NCBI GenBank assembly: GCA_036872755.1
Contig: JAVHNS010000022.1
Location: forward strand, 146,876 to 210,875
From: Orbilia blumenaviensis
Taxonomy: Eukaryota > Ascomycota > Orbiliomycetes > Orbiliales > Orbiliaceae
DNA: 64,000 bases
Reading direction: 5' to 3'
Part shown: positions 56,601 through 64,000 of the stretch, piece by piece
Layout: each line of letters opens with the position of its first letter
Numbering within the stretch: position 1 is the stretch's first letter
Made by a program: the position numbers and the translations under genes
The notes under the pieces: generated by a model
The model's database searches: none
What the model was told of the DNA's origin: nothing
What the model saw: the letters and a program-made list of their open reading frames with translations, nothing else

Positions 56601-58964
56601 AATATATTATATATAAATTGTAACTTTATTTTTTTTAAAAAAAAAAATAATATATAATATTTTTTAAAAAATAATAAAAATAATATAATATATTAATTTA
56701 TTAAATATTAAAATATTTTTAATTATAATTATAATAATAAAAATTATAATATATTAAAATTTTAAAAAAAAAAAAGATATTTATTTTTTTATATTTTTTT
56801 ATTTATTATTAATTTTTTTTTTATTTTTAATTTTTTTTAATTTTTTTTTTAATATTTTATTTTTTTTTTTATTTAATTTTTTTATTTATTAAATTAAATT
56901 TAAAAATTTTAATAAAATATTTAATTTATTATTTTAATATTTTTAAAAATATTATTTTTAAAAAATAAAATAAAAATATTATAAAAAAAAAATAATAAAA
57001 TAAAATTTATTTTTTTATTAAAATTAAACTTTTTTTTAAATTATTTTTTTATTATTAATTATTTTTATATTTTTTAAAACATAAATTTATAAATTTTTTT
57101 ATAAATTTTTTTTTTTTATATAAAAAATTTTTATAATTTTTTATTAAAATAATTTTATTTTTATTTATTATTAAAAATTTTTTTTTTAATTATAATATTA
57201 TTAATATAAATTTTTTTTTTATATGATTAATTTTTTTAAAAAATTTTTTTATTATTTTAATTATTTTTTATTTTATTTTTTTTTTTAATTTATTTTATTA
57301 AATTATTTTTTTATAAAAATATTTTTTTATATTTTTTTATATATTTTAATTTTTTAAATTAATAAATTTTTAATTATAATCTTTTTTTTTAATATTATAA
57401 AAAAAATAAATAAATTAATAAAAAAAATAAAAATATTAAAATATAATTTTATAAATATAATTTAATTTATTTTTAATTAAAAATATAAAAAAAATTAAAA
57501 TTAAAATTATAAAATATAAATTTTATATTTTAATATTTATTAAATAATTATAATTTTTTTTAATTATTAATAATATTTTTAATAATTTAATATAACTTTT
57601 TTATTTATAAATTAATATTTTGGTAAATTAATATTTTAATAACTAATAAATACAATATAAAAGCTTAAATGATTATATATATTAAAAAAAAAACCAATTT
57701 TAAATTTAATATTTAATTTTATTTATTTTATATATTTTTTTGATAAAATTTATATATTTTATAATTTTAGATTTTTAATTTCAAACATTATTATTGATTA
57801 TATAAAATATTTTCAAATATAAAACCAATATAAAAATTATTTATAAAATAATAAAAATAATTTAAAAAATAAAAATAATTTGAAAGATAAATTATTAATT
57901 ATTTTAAATAAAAGTTTTTAAATTTTTTATTTTATAATAAATTTTTTTAATTTATTATATTTAATTTTAAAATCTTTAAAATATATAAATAAAATAAATA
58001 TTTATTTTATAATATTTTTATTTTTATTTTTAATTAATTTTTTATTATATTTTATTTTATTATTATTTTTATTTTAAATATTATTTATAATTTTTAATAA
58101 ATTAAAATTTAAAATAAAATTAAAAATAATTTAATTTTTTTATTTTAAAATTATAAAAAAAATTTATATTATAAAATATAAAATCAAAATATTTACTAAA
58201 AAAAAAAAATTTATTAAAAAAAATATATTTTTTAAAAAAATAAAAATTAAATTAATATTTAATATTAAAAAAATTAAAAAATTTAAATTAAGTAATAAAT
58301 ATTTTTTTTATATTTTTTATTTAAAAAAATTTTTTTTTTTTTTATTAATTTATTATATAATTATTATATTTTATAAAATAAAACAATAATAAAAAAATAT
58401 TAATTTTTTAATTTTAAAATTTTTATTCTCTTATTTTATTAAAAAACTTATTTTTAATATTATTATGAATATGATATTTAATAATTATTAAAACAATAAT
58501 AAAAATATAAAATAGTTAAAGAAAGTTATATTAATTATTTAAAAAATAATAAAAATTTAAATAATAAATATGTTTATATTTGTTAATTTATTTATAATAT
58601 ATTATAATTAAATTATTATAAATTTAAAAAATATAATAATTTATACTAAAATTATTTTAAATTTTATAAAAAATTTTTTATAATATAATTATATTTATAT
58701 TAATATTAAAAAACTTAATTATAATAATTAAATTATTAATATTTTATATATATATATTTTATTATAAAATAAAATATTTTTTATTTTAATTTTGGATTAT
58801 AATTTAAAATATTATAAAATATTCATTTAATATATTTTATAATATTTTTAGTATAAAATAAATTAATATGTTAATTTATTATATTTATATAATAAATAAA
58901 TAAATATTAATAATTATTAAATAAATTATAATTATATAATAGATTTATTAATAAATAAATATTT

Positions 58965-59062
58965 AAATTTATTAATAAATTTTAATATTAAATATAATAA
59001 ATCTATTAATAAACTTTAAATATTAAATATAAATTTATTAATAAATTTTAAATATTAAATAT
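58965..59062. repeat. About 32-bp tandem repeat, 3 copies
   Basis: Units like aaatttattaataaatttt + aaatattaaatat follow each other at 58965-58996, 58997-59030 and 59031-59062. A partial fourth runs into the 59073 element. The second copy retains C at two places where the others have T. Confidence 0.75.
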
Positions 59063-59072
59063 AAATTTATTG

Positions 59073-59269
59073 GTGGAGTAATTTAAATTTTAAAAAATAG
59101 ATATTAAATTATTTTATTTTCCAAAAATCCAAGTCCAAATTGCTTCATAAATTTGTTCTAAAAATCTAAATCTAAATTGCTCTACTGTAAATTTAAGTCC
59201 ATCCATTTTAATAAAAGTCCAAACTGTTTTATGGTTTGGAGCAGTTTGGATCTGGTTTAGCCGTTCCAC
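59073..59269. mobile_element. Decayed relative of the 53247-53365 element
   Basis: The left end gtggagtaatttaaa and the reverse complement of the right end, gtggaacggctaaac, match apart from mostly purine/purine and pyrimidine/pyrimidine changes. The interior shares aagtccaaa and ggtttggagc(a/g)gtttgg with the 53247 element, with T for C and A for G. The boundaries are approximate. Confidence 0.5.
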
Positions 59270-60928
59270 GGTAACACACTATTTAATATGTTAGGTGTTT
59301 GTGGTTATTATAATTTGCTTTTTAAATTTTTATATTAAAAAATTTTTTTTTAAAAATTATAAATAATTTTTAATAAATTTTTAATTATTTATATTTTTTA
59401 TTTAATTTAAATTTAAATATTTTATTAATTTAAATTTTATTTTTTTTTTTAATATTAGATAAAGATTTTTAATTTTTTTAAAATATTTTATAATATAGTA
59501 AATAATTTTAATATATTTTATTTTTAATACTAAATTAAATTGTAAAAATTTTTTAATTATAAAAATTAAATTAAATTTAATAAAAATTATTAAATATATA
59601 TATTAATTAATTAATTATTAATATTAATTTTTAATTATATTTATTAAATTTTTATTATAGTTTTTAAAAATATTATTTTTTATAAAAGTTTTGATAATAT
59701 TACAACCAGTCATTTCATATCTCTTTAATATGGTTTTAATATTAGTTTATTAATATAATTTAATTATTTATTTTTTGTAATTATGTTTAATTAAAATTTT
59801 TAAAAAAATTTAACTTTTTTAAAATCAATTATTTTATAATTAACTTTTAAATCTCATTTAATTTATTTTATAATTCTAATAATTAATATAATTATTAATA
59901 TATTGTTAATATATAATAATATTATTATATTTAATTTTCAATTAATAAATAAATTTTTATTATTTACATAAAATTTAAAATTTAATTTTCTTAATTTTTA
60001 ACTTATATTAATATATTAAATTTTTAATAATTATTTTAAATTATATAAAATTTTATATAATTTTAAATAAAATCTTTTTATACTAATTAATATTTTATTT
60101 TTATAACTTTTCAATAACTATATATAAACTTTTTTTTTTAAATAAATATATAAAAAAATAATTTTAATATTTAATTAATATAATTTTAAATTAAAAAATA
60201 TAATAACTATAATAAATATTTAAAATATAATTAATTTAATTATTAATACATACATATCCAAATTTTAATTAAATTAAAAAATTTTTTTTATTATTAACCT
60301 TACTTTATATTTAATTATACTTTATTTTCAATTATCCATTAATTTTTTGATTTTGAAAACCCACTTATTTACTAATACTTTTATTTATTTTAATAATTTT
60401 ACTAATAAAAATAATTTATTAATTTAGTAAAATTTTAATTTTTTTTTAACAATTTATTTTTATTACTACCAATTTTTTTTTTTTATAACCTTGTTATAAG
60501 ATTTTAAATCTTATTCTAAATCTATTTTACCTATTTATACCAAATTAGTCTATCTTTTTATTATTTTAATTATATAGTCATATTTAATTTAAACAAATTT
60601 TATAATTAGTTTTAAAAATTTAAGTTTTTTTTTTATTATAAAAATTTTTTATTTATTTTATTAAATTTATAAATTTAAATTTTTAATTACATTTTTCTCT
60701 TTTTTTAAAAAAATAACTTTTATTATAAATTCAAATATAATTATCAATAAATTACTTCTACTAATTATTTATATTAGTGAATTTTTAATTGATTTTGTTA
60801 AAAATAGGTTTTTTACTAACATTACTTTAATTTATATTAAAAAAATTTTTTCCAATCTTTTAACTAAACTAACTTTTTTTAATTTAATTATTTTAAAAAA
60901 TAAATTATTAATTAATTTTATATTTTTT

Positions 60929-61860
60929 TATCACAGCCAGCCATACTAGGTATATTTTGGCATGTCAAACATAAGTCTGTTTGGCTTTGGATTCAGCTTA
61001 TAAATCAAATTTATAGTATAAATATTTAAATTATAAATTTAGAAACAAATTAAATTAAAATTGGATTATTTACAAATGTATTATACTAATAATATATTTT
61101 TAAAATAAATTATATAAAAAATATTATATATAATTTAATATATTATATATATATAATATTTATTTAAATATATAATATTTAAATTTATAAATAATTTATA
61201 TTTATATAAATAATGTTTATATATATAAGGATTTTTAAATAATAGTAATTTTAAAATTTTTTTTTAGATTTTATTAATTAATTTATTAATATTTTGTTAC
61301 ACCTGTCCCGGGTATTTCCCGAATAAGAAATTCCTAAAACAGCCTAGTGTTTTTTGGCTAATCATATTTTTAATCTAAAATATTTAGATTATTCTCTTAA
61401 GGTAAGTTAGGTTAAATATAAAAATATTAAATAATATAATTTTTAATATGGAAATATTAAATTTAATAGGTAAAAATAATAAATAAAGTATATTAAATAT
61501 TAATAAATTGATTAATAGAATTTAAAAAAAAATCTTAAAATTATTATTGTTTAAAAATTTTTATATATATAAATATTGTTTATATAAATGTGAATTGTTT
61601 ATAGATTTAAACATTATATACTTAAATAAATATTATATATATATAATATATTAAATTATATATAATATTTTTTATATAATTTATTTTAAAAATATATTAT
61701 TAATATAATATATTTGTAAATAGTTTAATTTTAATTTAATTTACTTTTAAATTTGTAATTTAAATATTTATATTATAAATTTAATTTATAAACTAAATTT
61801 AGAATTAAATAAATTTATATTTAATATATTAAAATATATCTAATATAATTAACCATAATA
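60929..61860. mobile_element. 932-bp foldback element with two 364-bp inverted arms
   Basis: The left arm 60931-61294 and the right arm 61495-61858 are reverse complements. Every left position x pairs with 122789 minus x, with no insertion or deletion over 364 bp. Mismatches checked by eye are almost all transitions. The outer 80 bp of the left arm still have normal GC (tcacagccagccatactagg...), while the right arm has T for C and A for G. A 200-bp spacer (61295-61494) starts with tgttacacctgtcccgggta. Both outer ends abut TA, which fits a Tc1/mariner target but is weak evidence in AT-rich DNA. No transposase is present. Confidence 0.8.
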
Positions 61861-64000
61861 TTATTTTTTTTTTTAAAAAAAAGTTTTAAAAAAAAAATTT
61901 TTATGTGAAATTTTTTTATTAAAAAAAAATATAATAAAATTTAGTAAAAAACTTTTATACAAAATTTGTTTATAAAATTTTATTATATAAAAAATTTATT
62001 TAAAAAAAATTTATATATAAGAAATTATATGTTTGAAGATATAATTTTCTGTAATTATATTATATAATTATGTAATCAAAATTAAATATAAATAATTGTA
62101 ATTTATATTATAATTAAATTTTAAAATTTAAATTATAAAATATTCTTTTATATATATAAATAAATATTAAATTTTTTATTTTGATTATGTAACAAAGTGT
62201 AATTTAAAAATTTAAAAAAAAATTAAAAAATTATATTTAAGTAAAACAAAAAAAGGTTATTTTTTTTGAGTAATTTAAATTAAAAAATTTAGAGGTTGTA
62301 ATTTTATATTCATATTATATTATAAACAATTATATTTATATTATATTAAAAAAAAATATTAAATATAAAATTTATTATAAATAAAATAAAATAAAAAAAT
62401 ACAATACAATTTTTTATAAATAATTTTTATTTTTTTTTATTTTATAAAATATTTTTAATTTAAAATTTTTAATAAATTATATTATAAAAATTCAAAATAA
62501 AAAATTCAAAAAATTAAAAAAAACTTCTATTTAATATAAAATAATATATTAAAAAATTATCAAAAATTAAATAAAATTTATAAAATTTTTAGTTAAATTT
62601 AATATTATTATAATTAAATTAAAATAATAATTTATTAAAATTTTAATAATTATATAAAAATATTAAAAATCTTTTTTTTATAAAAAACAAAAAATTATAA
62701 AAAATAATATAATATTTAAAAATAATTTAATTATTAAAAAAAAAATTAATAAAAATTTATTAGTATTTAATAAAATATTTAATTTCTTTTGTGATATTTT
62801 AGTAAATATGATAAATTTTTTTATTAAATAAAATAAAAATTATTTTATGTTTTTTATAAAAAATTTTTTTTAAAATACTATTTAAAATTTTTAATTAATT
62901 TTTTATCATATATTCATAATTTTTTATTTTTAAATCAAATTATATTTTATTATTTTACTATAATTTATATTAAATCATTAATTTTAATAATTTATAATAT
63001 CACTTTATTAATACAACTTCTACACAATCACTTATTAATATTGCCAAAGTATAAAATTCTGTTAATTAAAAAAATAAAATATTTAAAAAAAATTAAAAAA
63101 TAATTAAATAAATAATATTATAAATATTTATTTAAATTATATATTTATAAAAATAAATATTTATAAAGAAAATTTGTAAATATAAAAATTAATTAAATAA
63201 AAAAATTATATTTTTATAAATTAAAAATTTATAAAATATATTAATTTTTATTTTTTTTAAATTTTTTTCATCTTTATTTAAATATAAAAATATTAAATTA
63301 ATAAAGTAAATTTTTATTCCTAAAATAATTTTATATAATTTATAATAAAATATTTTTTTTTAATTATTAAAAATTGTTTTTTAATTTATAAAAAGTAATT
63401 TAATAAATAAGATATTTGTTATTATTGTTAGATTTGTTAAAGATTTTTTTAACTTTATATTCCACATAATTATTATATTTAATTTTAATTTTATTTAGGT
63501 TTTTTTTAAATTTTAAAAAAATTTTTTTTAAAATTGAAATATAAAATATTTTATATATTTATGTTAGTTTAAATATATTAAGTTTAAAATAATATTTTTT
63601 AAATTTTTTTTTAATTATATATAAGTTAAATTTTTAAAAATTAAGTTTTTTATTAAATTATTTAATTTTTAAATTTTATATAAATAAATATATTTTATTT
63701 TTTTTTTTAAAATTTAAAGTTTTTTTTTATTGTTTGTTATAATAATAATTTATTTTTTTTTATAAAAATTAAAAATTTTTTATAAAAATATTATAAATAT
63801 TTTTTATTAATTTTATATATTTTTTAATTTTAGGAATAATTTTTTTTAATATAAAAAAAAGAAAAATAATTTTAAATATTTATTTTTTTAATATTTTATA
63901 TAAAATATATTTAATAATTAAATATTAAAAAATATTATAAATAAATTTTGTTATAAATAAAAAAAATATTTAATTATTTTAAATATAATTAAAAAAGTTT

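Larger units (their letters stand above)
50690..64000. repeat. Extremely AT-rich, RIP-like block reaching the window end
   Basis: From about 50690 to the last base the DNA is almost only A and T; many 60-base lines have zero to three G/C. The change from normal composition is abrupt. No credible frame is present: the single 61-codon frame at 53140-53325 overlaps a small inverted-repeat element. Such blocks in Pezizomycotina are known as RIP-degraded repeats, often heterochromatic or centromeric. The CpA to TpA bias cannot be quantified by eye, but transition-only differences between paired repeats inside it support RIP. Confidence 0.9.

Noticed and set aside
50690..64000. Mitochondrial DNA insertion or mitochondrial contig
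   Set aside because: No mitochondrial gene, tRNA or intron-encoded frame is visible, and the block is joined to nuclear genes with RIP-like repeats inside.
50690..64000. Centromere or telomere call
   Set aside because: Composition fits a centromere, but there is no direct evidence; no TTAGGG array is present up to the window end.

Overview
The window is from a filamentous ascomycete (Pezizomycotina). About the first 50.7 kb is ordinary genic DNA: densely packed genes on both strands and short introns of 52-113 bp (one of 245 bp) with CTAAC/CTGAC-like branch sites. The remaining 13.3 kb is an extremely AT-rich block of the kind left by repeat-induced point mutation (RIP). Secreted paralogues with a WN...FY.S.C-type core and an F-box protein of the LPAEIQ...VCRLW type make a nematode-trapping-fungus relative (Orbiliomycetes) a reasonable guess. 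That placement is inference, not proof.

Layout. 1-211: start of a gene leaving the window (minus). 1632-5096: large secreted protein with about 25 QTE/QTD motifs. 6176-8596: TYW1 (wybutosine synthesis). 8898-10141: FAM50/XAP5 homologue (minus). 10489-12267: AT-hook/DUF6697-like protein (minus). 12803-14689: ULA1, the regulatory half of the NEDD8 E1 (minus). 14.7-19.1 kb: gene-poor. 19135-21037: PHO84-type phosphate transporter. 22146-22965: weakly supported gene. 23776-25050: secreted paralogue of the 1632-5096 protein (minus). 26154-29361: F-box/WD/UIM protein resembling yeast Ufo1 (minus). 31097-36251: SNF2 ATPase with PHD-C5HCH module and PIP box. 37995-39041: F-box protein. 39804-41170: GPI-anchored protein. 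41345-44250: Zip2/SHOC1-like XPF-fold protein (minus). 45583-45921: small KEN-box protein (minus). 45994-47524: FIP1 (minus). 47877-49382: NUP49-like FG nucleoporin. 50.7-64 kb: AT-rich block with no credible gene.

How the genes fit together. Most are housekeeping genes for tRNA modification, mRNA 3'-end processing, nuclear pore, neddylation, ubiquitin ligase, chromatin and phosphate uptake, interspersed with lineage-specific secreted and cell-surface genes. ULA1 and the Ufo1-like protein both belong to the cullin-RING ubiquitin pathway, but they are not adjacent. Two MluI cell-cycle boxes lie between the Ufo1-like gene and the SNF2 gene, and the SNF2 protein carries a PIP box; together these suggest S-phase use.

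The AT-rich block is not featureless. It holds a small inverted-repeat element (53247-53365), a decayed relative of it (about 59073-59269), a 932-bp foldback with two 364-bp arms that differ by point substitutions that, where checked, are essentially all transitions and show no indel (60929-61860), tandem repeats that lose G from copy to copy, and segments that keep either G or C on one strand. Splice junctions were chosen by eye from consensus sites and protein-family continuity; no transcript data were available.
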